A stretch of DNA of 64,000 nt from Pseudophaeomoniella oleicola (lineage: Eukaryota > Ascomycota > Eurotiomycetes > Phaeomoniellales > Phaeomoniellaceae): contig QWDQ01000023.1 in assembly GCA_003868215.1 (NCBI GenBank), positions 279,859-343,858 of the forward strand, given 5' to 3'. The position numbers and the translations under genes are program-made. Below are positions 19,922 through 31,032 of the stretch, in pieces (the first letter of the stretch is position 1; every line of letters begins with the position of its first letter). Below the pieces are notes generated by a model, which was not told where the DNA came from, searched no databases, and saw only the letters and a program-made list of their open reading frames with translations.

Positions 19922-22720
19922 TCACTCTCCATCTATAATTATCCTACCGACGAACCCCGCCAAAGAGCCACCGCCTATGAGTGCTGGTGGTGGGGGTCCA
20001 GCCGCACCGCCTGGAATTTCCGAACCGATCGTCTTCTCAACGGATCCGGACACGAGGGAGGTGCCCGAAAAGTTCGAGGGTAAAGAATTGCCCGTGGAGG
20101 GATAGGTGCTGGGAACGATCAAGACCTGATCACCGTCGGCTAAACATTCGGGCCATCGAAGAAAGGCAAAGCCGATCTTCACGAGGCGGGTTTCGCTTTC
20201 CGGTTCCTTGGCGTCTTTGTGTTCTCCACGTTCAGATGCATGTTCATCACGGTCATAGTTGAAAATCTCCTCGTCAGGCCCTGCGACTGTGTTGTTATCT
20301 TTGCTTTCATATCCGATGGAGAGCGTTGCCAGGGAACTTGCGAGGGAGGAATCGTCCTCTGCATCACGTGATCTCTCCAGTCGTATCACCCTCACCGGCG
20401 CCCTGATGGAGTTGATATAAGCAAGCGCTTGGCCACCCATTATCAGGGGCGGAGAATTCGGATCTTCAAAATCGGTTGCAGGAAACAAGGCGGAAAATGT
20501 TAGATTTACACTATGTGCGATGTCTGTGTTGGTACTTGTCAGGACCATGCCGCGCCGCGCTTTTGTCAGTGAAATCAAGGGAGAAGAATCTGTTGAAGGC
20601 AACAAACCAACTCCTATTGTTCCAACCTGACCCTCGAGGAGACTTCGCACACTAAGGCGCAGGTTCCGAATTGACATGACTCTGACCCGAGCCCAGCATC
20701 GCAATACGTGGTCCCCTTTTCTGCTTTGATTCTGGACCAACAAAGGGTCGTCAGCGTCGCCAAACGGGCCGAGTATCAGCAGATCGCCGACGTTGATACT
20801 GCCTTCAGCAATATGACCACAGAGTACGATTCCCGAATTTTGTTCCTCTGACCCGCTACTAGGCGAATATACTCGCGAGACAGGTATCGAGAATATCTCA
20901 TCGACATGGAAAATAGGCCTAGAAACTATGCCAGGGCCGACTGAGCAAAGTTCCAAGGACAAATCGTGTGTGCTAGTAGGAAGCGTTGATATCATTCGGC
21001 GATCGTTGACCGGTAGGAGCTTGAGTAGAGCATGTAACATCCCTATACCCATACCATTGACGGAGGAGACGAGAACGATAGGTACAATCGAAGGATCCTC
21101 TATTTCTTTAATATTGTTGACAACAGATGATGCAGCTTCATAGTCGATCTCATCTATCTTCTGGTGATCTGTCGTCGTCGATGGTGAGGACGAGGGTAAG
21201 ATCACCGGCTTTCTACCGAATTCCTTTAGTAGTGAGAGTATTTTCGCAAGAACTGTACGAAGACTACTTTTAGTGACGATGTCCATTTTTGTCACAGCCA
21301 ATACAAGAGGCAACCCCATCTTGAGAGACAGCCTGAGGTAAGACAATGACAGACTCGACACGTCTAATGCATGAGCTGTGCTACGAGGCCCATTTGAAGC
21401 GTGAATCATATCTCCTTGCTCGTTGAGTGGGGTTGCAGCAACACAAAATACCGTCCAATGAGGCTTCCAGCTCACCAATGTCCGAAGCGTCGATTTGGAG
21501 TATCGTGGGAGACCAGGGGAATCTGATACGAAAGCGAGCCTGCCATCGGCTGCGGTCGAGTGAATGTCATTCCAAGAGGCAACGTCCGCCAATCCATAAT
21601 TCACAATGTCCGGCGTTGTCCCCTTTCCGTTTCTATGTGTATTTGGATAACCAAGTAGCTCTTGGGCTACCGAGCTTGTTATGCCAGATGACACTTCGTG
21701 ACGATGCTTCAGGAGACTAAGACGAGATTTTCCACGGCCGTTATCCAGACTCGAGTTAGTCAGCACTCCAAGCAATGTAGATTTACCACTCGCACTAGCT
21801 CCTGCAAGGGAGACACGGATCTGCTCGACCTCAGATTGGCGAACATCGTTGATGACATTTTCTCCAACTTGACTTTTAACCACGCCAGAGCACTCTGTCG
21901 TTAAAGCAGTGTCAGTGGTAGCTTTGAATTCTGGCCGCACTAGCACTTCAGTGACCCAAAGGCTCTCCGCCCGCGTTTTCTGTGCTACCTTGCTAGCATC
22001 GGCTGTTGGTACATATTGACCCACTAAGACCTTCCGCAATACCTCAGCATGGCACCCAAGACTGGCGGTCATTGCTTTGAGATTTTCAAGACTCTCCTCC
22101 ATCTCCTCCTCCGTCAGTCCAATGAGATAGCCCTCGTCAGTAACCCCGATCTCGTACAATGCACCTTGGCTTTCTTCCAAGCCAGGCACGAGCTGTGACG
22201 GCTTTCTTGGTAAACCCAGCTTAGCTGTCGCTTCGGGAAGGACAGGGAGCACGAGTTCGGCAGAAGATGAGGAGTGAAAGGGTGATGACTGCTGTAATCG
22301 CCACAGTAGCTGAGTAGTGAGGTGTTGCAACCGATTTTGGCGAGTGTGTGTAGACGGAACCGTGGCTGGTCGTAGGGCTGGTGCTGAAGGCGAGGGAGAT
22401 CGTGTTTCGTCTGGGCTAACTTGTAAATCATCTTGTCTGAACATAGCCGCCAATCCGGAATGAGCAGCAGCAGATGTCCTTGGCCGCAGGAGCAAATGTA
22501 GCTTGTATTCGATGGGGCCTTCCTGCGGTTCTGGGTCAAGTTTTGTTATGCCTACATCTGCCAGTGAAACAACTTGAGGGACAACCTGCCGACCCTCCAG
22601 CGCAGAAGGCTGCCGTGCTCCGACCTGTGCTATATCATGTTTGGGTGTACTACTCTGTGGAATCGACCATGGTGACGAGACCCTCGGAGGGTTGGGGTCG
22701 TACGTAAATATAGATGCCAT
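19922..22720 (-). CDS. GTPBP1/GTPBP2-like translational GTPase
   Basis: A single exon encodes 932 residues. A variable N-terminus includes a part-conserved segment with YEIGVTDEGYLIGLTEEEME. The GTPase domain starts at about residue 300 with P-loop GASASGKST (about 307-315), continues with a SSGITSS switch-I-like loop, DSPG at about 400 and TKMD at about 477-480. Beta-barrel domains like those of EF-Tu follow, and the C-terminus is a Gly/Pro-rich tail. This is the layout of the GTPBP1/2 family of cytosolic EF-Tu-like GTPases, linked in animals to mRNA surveillance and ribosome rescue. The G3 motif normally ends in a catalytic His (DxxGH); here the residue after the Gly is Leu (DSPGL), which is odd. 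Acidic insertions near residues 800-860 are low complexity. The function in fungi is not established. Confidence 0.82.
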   Translation of the reverse strand: MASIFTYDPNPPRVSSPWSIPQSSTPKHDIAQVGARQPSALEGRQVVPQVVSLADVGITKLDPEPQEGPIEYKLHLLLRPRTSAAAHSGLAAMFRQDDLQVSPDETRSPSPSAPALRPATVPSTHTRQNRLQHLTTQLLWRLQQSSPFHSSSSAELVLPVLPEATAKLGLPRKPSQLVPGLEESQGALYEIGVTDEGYLIGLTEEEMEESLENLKAMTASLGCHAEVLRKVLVGQYVPTADASKVAQKTRAESLWVTEVLVRPEFKATTDTALTTECSGVVKSQVGENVINDVRQSEVEQIRVSLAGASASGKSTLLGVLTNSSLDNGRGKSRLSLLKHRHEVSSGITSSVAQELLGYPNTHRNGKGTTPDIVNYGLADVASWNDIHSTAADGRLAFVSDSPGLPRYSKSTLRTLVSWKPHWTVFCVAATPLNEQGDMIHASNGPRSTAHALDVSSLSLSYLRLSLKMGLPLVLAVTKMDIVTKSSLRTVLAKILSLLKEFGRKPVILPSSSPSTTTDHQKIDEIDYEAASSVVNNIKEIEDPSIVPIVLVSSVNGMGIGMLHALLKLLPVNDRRMISTLPTSTHDLSLELCSVGPGIVSRPIFHVDEIFSIPVSRVYSPSSGSEEQNSGIVLCGHIAEGSINVGDLLILGPFGDADDPLLVQNQSRKGDHVLRCWARVRVMSIRNLRLSVRSLLEGQVGTIGVGLLPSTDSSPLISLTKARRGMVLTSTNTDIAHSVNLTFSALFPATDFEDPNSPPLIMGGQALAYINSIRAPVRVIRLERSRDAEDDSSLASSLATLSIGYESKDNNTVAGPDEEIFNYDRDEHASERGEHKDAKEPESETRLVKIGFAFLRWPECLADGDQVLIVPSTYPSTGNSLPSNFSGTSLVSGSVEKTIGSEIPGGAAGPPPPALIGGGSLAGFVGRIIIDGE

Positions 22721-23760
22721 TGGACTTCGAATTTCCCAATGGCTACTTCTTCATTATCATTTCTACTGCCGTATTATCCGTGATGCATGTAAGTTTCGTA
22801 AAGACCGGGTGTTCGTATGAGCGTAGTGGAGGTGGAATAGTTCATTGAGTGATTGAGCCATTGCTCTTCCTCCTGGATTCGGATGAACAGTGGTATGAAT
22901 TGCAAACGTGCAAATTGTCCTTTTTCATATATGAGAGGCCATATCACAGCAAGTCTTATAGGAATGGTCTGCTAGCTTCGTGAAAGTGAGAATTGCTGAA
23001 GAGTAAGAGTCTTGGAGGACATGAGAAGGAGGAGTCACACAAAGCATCGCAGGAGAGTTGGAGTTGTTCCAGATAAGAGCCCCAGTAATTACTGTCATCA
23101 ATCCCGTTTCTCCGCATTTCTCCACATCTGCGTCTTCTCTCCCTACAATCTCTTGCATCCAAACTTCCGTGATGCCTCTACACTCTCCAGTCAGATTCAA
23201 CCCTTTCTCGACCTGGCATAAATACATACAGTTCGTATGGTTTTTCGTGCAGGATGACAAATGCTCAATGGTATGATCAATAGAAGACGGACGCTCCTTA
23301 CAAGAATAGTTACATGCCATTAGCGGATGCTATATCAAAGACAGAGCTTGCCCTGTAACTTGGTGAGATGCTATCTACTAACAACATCGGCTCAATAGCC
23401 AATAGCAAAGTCTCTTGAAGCATGGTTAATCGTTCACCAACCCATCCGACCCCCCTCAAACTCCCAGACAACACAGTGAGATATACAGTAACAAAGTCGG
23501 AATCCTTCCCAACCCGCCCACCGCCCATTGCCCATGTCTTCATAATTCTTATTTGCATCGAGCAGAGAGCAGCAGGCAACACGTCAAGAGCTGAGCAATG
23601 GAGCTCCACTGGATCTTGCCCTCTTCCCTGTGCAGCAAGCGCGCGTCCGCAACAGAGTGCCAGCTCCCGAGTAGGACGTACTCGCTAGGTGTCGTTCTCA
23701 GCATTTCGCTGCCCTTTTCTCTCGCAAGCTGGTGCAAGGTAGATGATCTTTTCTTCATAC
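22721..23760. other. Intergenic region upstream of the GTPase gene
   Basis: About 1.04 kb holding the GTPase promoter and the 3' end of the small membrane-protein gene. The open frames of 70-131 codons are on both strands, overlap and lack motifs. Confidence 0.55.
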
Positions 23761-24030
23761 TCAGGCACTCTCTTCGTCGCTACCCTCGGTTATCCCATGT
23801 CCTGGAGAAGGTGGCGGAGGCACGAATCTCCTCCGCCCAGGAGCAAAGGACATTACATTCCTCATGCGAACTAGTCTCATATAGGCTTTTTGATCATCCG
23901 CCATGAAGCCTTCATCTTCGTCCTCAGGTGGCCAGCCCCAGCCAGTGAGTCTGGAAACCGCCGCGCAGCAGGCGATAACGACAGAGCAAGCGATGATACC
24001 GAGTACTATAACGCCATTTTTGCTGACCAT
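23761..24030 (-). CDS. Small single-span membrane protein, hypothetical
   Basis: An 89-residue product starts MVSKNGVIVLGIIACSVVIA, giving a hydrophobic segment (residues about 7-26) that could be a signal anchor. A Trp/Pro turn (GWGWPPEDEDEGFMADDQKA), a basic helix (YMRLVRMRN) and a Pro-rich acidic tail follow. The pattern of one N-terminal membrane span plus a conserved-looking cytosolic motif suggests a genuine small gene of the type common in filamentous fungi. No function is known to me. The ATG is clear and there is no sign of an intron. Confidence 0.6.
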   Translation of the reverse strand: MVSKNGVIVLGIIACSVVIACCAAVSRLTGWGWPPEDEDEGFMADDQKAYMRLVRMRNVMSFAPGRRRFVPPPPSPGHGITEGSDEESA

Positions 24031-24864
24031 GGTGAGATGGAGCGACTGGCTATCACTCCGTTGCTTTTTGAATGGTTGAGTAGCTGATTAGGATGGTCCG
24101 AAGGGTGCTTTTGCTTGCTTGTCCGATGTGGCAATGGTGTGAATTGAAAGCGAGGATCGTCTAGGAGGCGTAGAGGAGGCCTGGGTGTAACAGAAATTGC
24201 ATTAGGACAGTGTCCGACTCAGACAAAATGGTGAGGACCGAGATGAAATATCAACGCGGCATTTGCTGTGTGAAAATATTGCAACTTGCTCAAGGCGCAT
24301 GCCTACCTTCTTAAGTGTGATATTGCAGCACCTTTTCATGGTGATGGCTGTAGTCTCTGCCACACAGGTGATCCAGATCTGCTGTCTGGCCGCTCGGCAG
24401 GGGTTGACATGGGGGCAAGTTGCCTAATAAGGATATGCCGATTACACCGAAACCGAGCGGGCGAATGAGGCATTGAGAATTGAGACACGTAACGGTAAGT
24501 TACTACATATTGCCCTTCGAACTTATTAGTCTTCAAGGCTAGAAGTATATCTAGCCTCGCTAGATGGGCCACCATCAGCCCCGTCGATGTTGGGATGAGC
24601 CGCAATCCTCAAAGTCGGTTCGCCAATGGAACTGTGCGCTGAGGATCCACTTCAAGTTCGGTAGCATCCCGAATCCGAGCACACCAATCAGATCAAGCAC
24701 ACGAGACCCCACATTTCCCATGGAATACCAAAGGATCGTATTTAGAATTCCCCTGAAGATGCTTGTACCTCGAATCTGGGACGTGTTCCTGCACTATTCC
24801 ACCAGGGTAAGTTGAGACATAATATGAGTCCGCGTCATCCTCCTTATAATAGTTCATAGACTTG
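24031..24864. other. Intergenic region between small membrane protein and Zn2Cys6 genes
   Basis: About 830 bp between two minus-strand genes. No supported gene, RNA or repeat is seen. Confidence 0.6.
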
Positions 24865-26603
24865 TCAGTATCCCTCCAACGGACAAGTGTGAACAAGCGT
24901 CTGCCAGCCTCCCTCATGGTCTTGGCATAAGGTTGTGTATTTAATATGCCACTCAACGGGACTTTCATGGCTCTGATACGGGTGGACTCCATGTACGCGC
25001 CTTGACTCTTCGGCTGCTGTGTCCAGGCTCAGACCAGGGTCATCATAGTGCGATGGAGGCAGGGATGTAGATGACACCTGCCATCGCAGGGGAGACAGGG
25101 TCCTGACCCCAGCATCCTCTTCGAGATCTAGTATCTTTTGCGACAACTTCGCCACGGACAACGCTTTCCAGGCACCCCCTTCATGTGAGCATTTCCAAAG
25201 AAGCGCCACCGCCTCTCTTCGTATCTCTCGTTGGCGGCAACGGATTGCGACAAACGACAAGGTGGGCAGGATCCCGAGGTCCAGTTTGAACGTTGAGAGC
25301 GCAGGTGGATTCACCTTGTGGGTATCCAACGCGCTGAAAAACACAATTGTCTTAGCATGCTGTACAATTTTTCCGAAGAGATCATCAAAATGATCGTACG
25401 CTGTCTCGTAGGGGCTCAGCATGGTCGACACGAAAATGATAGAAACGTGATAATGAGCGAGGAGAAGAGATACAATGTAGGTGTCCAGTGAAGACGCGGC
25501 ATCATGTTTATTTATCGTTTGAAAAGCTGCGTACCACTGGTGCAGTCTCGAAATGCTGTTTCTCTGCTGCTCCGAGAGATCTTCCGATACTCCCGAACCC
25601 TCGTTCGGCTTCTGCTTGCTTTCACTCACCCGCCGGAGGAGCTGGTACCCGTTCAAAACCAGCGTGTAGAGAGCGTCACGAGCTTCTGCTAGGGTTGAGA
25701 AACCAAGATCCCGTTCGGCCTCAGGCTCTGTCGGTAAAATCATGTTTGGAGCAGTACCCGTGAAAGCTGCTACGACAGACAGGCCAATCAAAAGCGGAGC
25801 AGCCTTGGTCTTGGTTAACAACGCCATCTCGTTGATGTTCTGAGATAGATTGAGGTCGCGGTTGAAGGCATTCAAGAGGCTCTGGCTGCGCTGTAACAAC
25901 GTCATAGCCCTCTGAATATCGTCCTCTAAAATTTCGATACAAATGAATAGGATAGACGTTATGATCGCAATGGCTAACGAGGGGGTTTGATCTGCCGTAT
26001 AGCCTGCGAATCTAGACATTGCCCTACCATACAGAGCCAAGGCCCTCTGGTGCTGACGATCAACTGGGATTGGCTTCTTGCTTGACCCAGTCAATAGGTG
26101 CTCATTCCACCGACGATGTTCCACAATGGAAGATATAGCAATTACTGTATCCCAGATCACTGGTTCTACCCTGCACAACTGTGGGATGATCACCTGCCAA
26201 AAGTCTGCATCCAGTGGTCCAGATAAAGAGGGCCCGATGCGATACAAGTAATTGTAGAAGAACTTCCTCTCGAACTCCAGTGCATCGGGTAGATGTGAGA
26301 GTGTGGCAGGAATGGCAACATCAACGTTGATCGAGGTAGGGTCATAGCCATCACAACGTCGGCCGGTGCTAGAGCCTGAGACAAATCAACTACATTGCAA
26401 ATGTGCTATACAGCCCATACTTACAGCGTTGGCAATTTGGACGAGTCTCGTCGCATTTGATTTTCCGGATTCTCGATTATCAATGTTAGCGAGGGATGAC
26501 TTGACCGACATCCTGCTTCATCACCAGAGGGGACTCACTTGCAGGTTTTACATCCCAATCTCGACTTTTTGAAACCAACGCGAGGATAACGTCGCTCCGA
26601 CAT
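24865..26603 (-). CDS. Zn2Cys6 fungal transcription factor
   Basis: Three minus-strand exons (26539-26603, 26425-26471, 24865-26375) encode 540 residues. The binuclear cluster is complete: Cys at 18, 21, 28, 35, 38 and 45 (GCKTCKIRKIKCDETRPNCQ then RCSSTGRRC), preceded by a basic start (MSERRYPRVGFKKSRLG). It is split by two introns, one right after the second Cys, a position I recall as common in this class. The remainder is a helical effector region (for example FFYNYLYRIGPSLSGPLDAD, VIWDTVIAISSIVEHRRW) typical of the fungal-specific regulators carrying a C6 cluster plus a DUF3468-like domain. It should bind DNA in the nucleus. Target genes cannot be inferred: no enzyme cluster adjoins it directly, although redox genes start 8 kb away. 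Confidence 0.9.
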
Positions 26604-27536
26604 TATGACGATTTAGCAAGGCCAGGGACGGGTCTGTGAGCCAACAACCTATAAGGAACACTGGTCATTGCAGGGTAGGCTGTCGCCGTCATCCTCCGAG
26701 CCGGAAGAAAGTCGTATCTTCTTCCTCCTCGGGGATGATGCCCTGATCTTGGCGATACACACGTAGTAGATGAGACAACGGCAAGATGGAATCTGTGTCG
26801 AGGACCATCCCCACCAAGTTCTCCACGATACTATAAATACCACAACTGTGCCGTGTAGGCAACAAAGACATACGGACGAAGGAGGTACCTATGTACCCAG
26901 GTACCTAATACCTCCGTGGGCTTGGAAAGAAAACATCACATCGTTCGAAGCTGGAAGTGTCACTGGAGTATACGGAGGCATTTTCCTAATGAAACCGCCC
27001 TTGTCGCTTCACGATTCTGGTAGCAATAGATCTTCTCTTAATGGCCCTTAATTATCTCACAGAATCCAGGTCGGCGCTCGGGATTGCAGGTTGACATTCT
27101 CAGGCGGATCCTGATGGAGGTAGAAAGCTGCGAGAAATTTCTACGTAACCTACGTATTCTGTCACGGCCTTTGTCACTACCTAGACGAAATCAACGTATC
27201 TCTGTTGTAACTAACAAGCGATTGATAGCACACAATAATTGCTAAGACTTAATAGTGAGATATTAAGTAATACGATCTTGGCCGTCTCGCCGTGGAGAAC
27301 AGCTCGAGCGCCAGGAATCAAGGGTCCAGTAGCTCACTCTCCACAGGGGGTGAGGTATACGGCGCATTGTTTACACTCTGTACTCTCTACCTAGATTCTT
27401 ATTTGCTGTCAGTAGGAAGATTGAATACGCTCAAATAATTAAGAGCAAGGGAGACACCAGGCAGTTGGGATTAATCTTCAATGCGAGTCTGTGACAGCAT
27501 CACAAAACCCGCATAGAACATCATGTACGCGACGAA
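26604..27536. promoter_or_regulatory. Divergent promoter region Zn2Cys6 gene / GUP1
   Basis: About 930 bp separate two divergent start codons. It includes an imperfect inverted stretch around 26884-26915 rich in GGTACCTA. No gene is supported. Confidence 0.45.
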
Positions 27537-29563
27537 ATGAATCCTTTCAGTTTTTTCCGACAACTGTACTCTCTCGACACGCTCGATAGTCGCTTCACCA
27601 CGTCATCCAAGACACCGTTGGATCTTCTCCAGAAAGAACAGGAGGCTGCAGATACAACAGGGAAGAATGTGAAGGTTGAGAACGACATCGCCCAAAGGGC
27701 GCAACCTTCGAGATGGAACACCCGGGAGTTCTATTTTTATGCGGTGGTATTCATAGTTATGGTACCGCAGATGTTTAAGACGGTCATGGATGTTTCTCAA
27801 CGTGAGTCTTTGTCTTAGGCACATTTCTTATGGCCCTGCTAACAGATTCTTAGCATCACATCCTACATATCAGCGCTATGAAGGACTACTATCGCCAGGG
27901 TGGATCCCAGGACGTAAAGTCGTATGTCTGCCCCTACTCTTTGACATCCACCGAAGACTCACAGACGGCAGGATAATTCAGATGCGCAATACTCAAGCTT
28001 TCGAGACAACATCCCATACCTAGCCATTGTATTGCTCCTCCACCCGTTATTGAGACGACTCTACGAGGCAGTCCACCCAACAGCTCGCGAGGAGCATCGG
28101 TTGAATGGGCAGCAGTCCGAACCAACCGGCTCAAGGCATATCGAAGCTGAACGCCGAACGAGACAACGCACAACGTATGATGTTTATTTTGCGCTTGTGT
28201 TTCTTACAGCTTTGCATGGAGTCTCCATCTTCAAGGTGATTATCATCCTATATCTCAATTTTCGTATAGCAACACGGCTCCCAAGAAGATTCATACCTCT
28301 GACAACATGGATCTTCAATATCATGATTTTATTCGCCAATGAGCTTGGACATGGATACCCTTTGGGCGAGATTGCGTCTCATTTTACCCCTTTCTCAGAG
28401 ACGGCTGTCTCATGGGCGAAAAGCCTTGATCATTATGGCGGGTTAATGCCTCGTTGGGAAGTTCTCTTCAATATCACTGTATTGAGGCTAATATCCTTCA
28501 ATCTCGACTACTACTGGTCGTTGGATTGTCGTGCTGGGAGCCCCATTGAAGTAACGAAACCCTCGTCTAAACCCGTGCTCCACGCTGACTATTTCAGAAG
28601 AAACAGCTCGACCCAGCCTCGCTGTCGGAACGTGATCGTGTATCAGTCCCAGCTCCGCCATCCGCTTTCAATTGGCATAACTACCTGGCTTATAGCCTCT
28701 ATTCACCGCTCTATCTTGCCGGTCCCATTTTGACCTTCAATGATTATATTTCCCAGACTCGCTACATATCACCGTCGATAAGTCTCTATAGGACATTTCT
28801 TTACGCAATTCGCTTCCTGTTCTGCCTCTTCACGATGGAATTCCTGCTTCATTATTGCTACACAGTTGCAATCTCAAAGGCGAACCCTGACTGGTCCGCG
28901 TACACACCAGGTCAACTTGCTATGCTCGGCTTCTTTAATCTGCACATAATATGGCTCAAGTTACTTTTACCATGGCGATTCTTCCGTCTTTGGGCACTTG
29001 TTGACGGCATAGACCCTCCCGAGAATGTGGTCCGCTGTATGAGCAACAACTATTCGGCAGCTGCTTTCTGGCGAGGATGGCACCGGAGCTACAATCGCTG
29101 GCTCGTGAGATACATCTACATCCCCCTCGGTGGCGGTGTTGCAAAAGGAGGATCGCGATTCCGTTCGATTGCGAACTTTCTCGTCGTCTTCACATTTGTC
29201 GCCTTATGGCACGACATCAATTTACGGCTACTCATGTGGGGTTGGCTGATCACTCTGTTCGTCCTGCCCGAGATTCTAGGAACTCTGGCGTTCCCCGCCA
29301 AAAAGTGGCAGAACAGGCCCAACGCTTACCGCATAATCTGTGGGATCGGAGCCGTTTTCAACATTCTTATGATGATGGTGGCAAATCTCGTAGGGTTTGC
29401 AGTGGGGTTGGACGGGCTCAAGGGCTTGTTGTTAGGTATCGTGGGCACTTGGCAGGGCATTGGCTTCACGATTGCCGCCTGTGGCGTGCTTTTCGTTGGC
29501 GTACAAGTCATGTTCGAAGTCCGGGAGTCAGAAAAGCGTAAAGGAATCAATTTGAAATGTTAG
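27537..29563 (+). CDS. GUP1: MBOAT family protein Gup1
   Basis: Four exons (27537-27801, 27854-27921, 27972-28550, 28598-29563) encode 625 residues. The N-terminal part has RWNTREFYFYAVVFIVMVPQ, the usual first membrane span of Gup1, followed by SPGWIPGRKV and DNSDAQYSSFRDNIPYL. The MBOAT core carries PLYLAGPILTFNDYISQ, the FWRGWHRSYNRWLVRYIYIP motif (about residue 465) and the candidate catalytic His in FVALWHD (about 507). Gup1 is a multi-span endoplasmic-reticulum O-acyltransferase that remodels GPI-anchor lipids by adding a long fatty acid to lyso-PI. Length and motif order match the family (about 560-630 residues). Introns are 46-52 nt with good ends, and phases agree throughout. Confidence 0.95.
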
Positions 29564-29991
29564 TACGGTCAACGGAGCCCTAAATAGCATTTCAGATAAC
29601 CAATATGGAGGTAAATTCACCATAGCATGTAGACCTTGTGTGGTTCCCATTGGGTGATCTTTCATTTAATTTCCTGCGTCACTATTCCATCCTAACTCCG
29701 GAAGCCGTTTATAAGGTGTTCCCATAGCATCTGTTGCGAAAAGTAGAGCAAAGGCCGCCATGATAACCCACTCGCTGATGGATTCTCTCGCGGTAGCTGA
29801 GATAACGCGCTGTCGCTGCCCACTTCCCATCTTTTCCGTCCTGAGTGGCCAGTTGCGAATGTCTCGTGTAACATAATCCATTTCATGCCAATGTAGAATC
29901 TCTTCGCAATTTACGATCGCGCAAGATGCAAACAGAGCATGCTCTATTTGCGAACCCCTCAATCATTCATACCCTCAGCCCAGACCAAGAC
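29564..29991. other. Intergenic region between convergent GUP1 and SMD1
   Basis: This 428 bp between two 3' ends carries only short opposing frames without motifs. Confidence 0.6.
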
Positions 29992-30445
29992 CTAGAATCC
30001 TCTGCCTCTACCTCTGCCTCTTCCACGACCTCGCGGAGCTCCTCTTGCCCTGACCGCACCGCGCCCTCTATCTTGTTCTTTCCTAGCTTTGTTCTTAGGC
30101 TTTGGTTGGTCGTCGATCAGAAGTGTGTCAAGAGGTAGACTGTCTGGGAGAATGAAGTATCTGATGGTTGAACCACGGATGTTGATCGTGTCGAGGGAGA
30201 TAGTATCGCGACCTTTGGGTGTCATCTTGACAGCGCGTAACGCTGTGTTCATCTGCGGCGAGACTGAGGTTATGGTTCCGTGGAGAATTGTTCCATTCTT
30301 CAATTCGATCGTGACCGACTCGTTGGCGCATTTCATCAAAAACCTGCGACAAGCTGCCATTAGCTACTGTGAAAACCAAAGAGATCCCTCGAGCCGTGCA
30401 AGCACTTTGGATGAGGACAGGATCAACTCACCTGACGAGCTTCAT
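29992..30445 (-). CDS. SMD1: Small nuclear ribonucleoprotein Sm D1
   Basis: Two minus-strand exons, 30432-30445 (14 nt, MKLV plus two bases) and 29992-30343, encode 121 residues. The product starts [20 protein letters not shown] and has the Sm1 motif ([18 protein letters not shown]), the Sm2 motif ([20 protein letters not shown]) and a C-terminal Arg-Gly tail ([10 protein letters not shown]) of the kind methylated by PRMT5-type enzymes. SmD1 is one of seven proteins forming the ring around spliceosomal U1, U2, U4 and U5 snRNAs. The short first exon is supported because MKLVRFLMK is the conserved start. The intron (88 nt) has donor GTGAGT and acceptor CGCAG. Translating the second exon alone would give a false N-terminus. 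Confidence 0.95.
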
Positions 30446-31032
30446 GTTTGCGATTCAAGCTGCTAGCTGCCTCTCTTCTCCACCGAGACCGCCTGAATTC
30501 CTGACAGTGATATTTGACAAGTCGCAACGGGTCGCTTTCCTCTGCTAGCACTTGTACACCGTGTCACCCCTTCAAATCTTTTATTGAGTTGACGTTCCTG
30601 CTTCACGGGTGTGAATCTTGAATTTTGTGTCGGTCAATTCTGGTAAGGCATTTAGCTTGATCTGCCTTTTGAGGATCTTCTCCACATTTTGAGAGCACGG
30701 ACCATCTGACAGCGTTACCCCGGCGAAAGGCGTCCCTCATGATGGTTTGGTTTGGCCGCCTGTGCTCTCCGATCTCATGTAACCAAGGCTATCCCACCAA
30801 GGTTGCAAGTAGCTACTGGTTCGCTGTCCCCTTACCGTCCCTTTGTATGTCCATGCAGGGCAGGAGTCTGGCATCTTCAATGAGGTGTCAGACCTTGTCC
30901 AGCACTTTGTGACCAGTCCTTGCATGTCACATTGCACAACCATCTGGTTCACAATGAACAGTGGTCCGTGGAGGTGACTGGAAGAGACTAAGACAAGCGA
31001 TTATCTATTGGAACCTACAAGCACTCGTTGCC
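30446..31032. promoter_or_regulatory. Divergent promoter region SMD1 / F-box gene
   Basis: About 590 bp between divergent start codons, with no gene seen. Confidence 0.45.
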
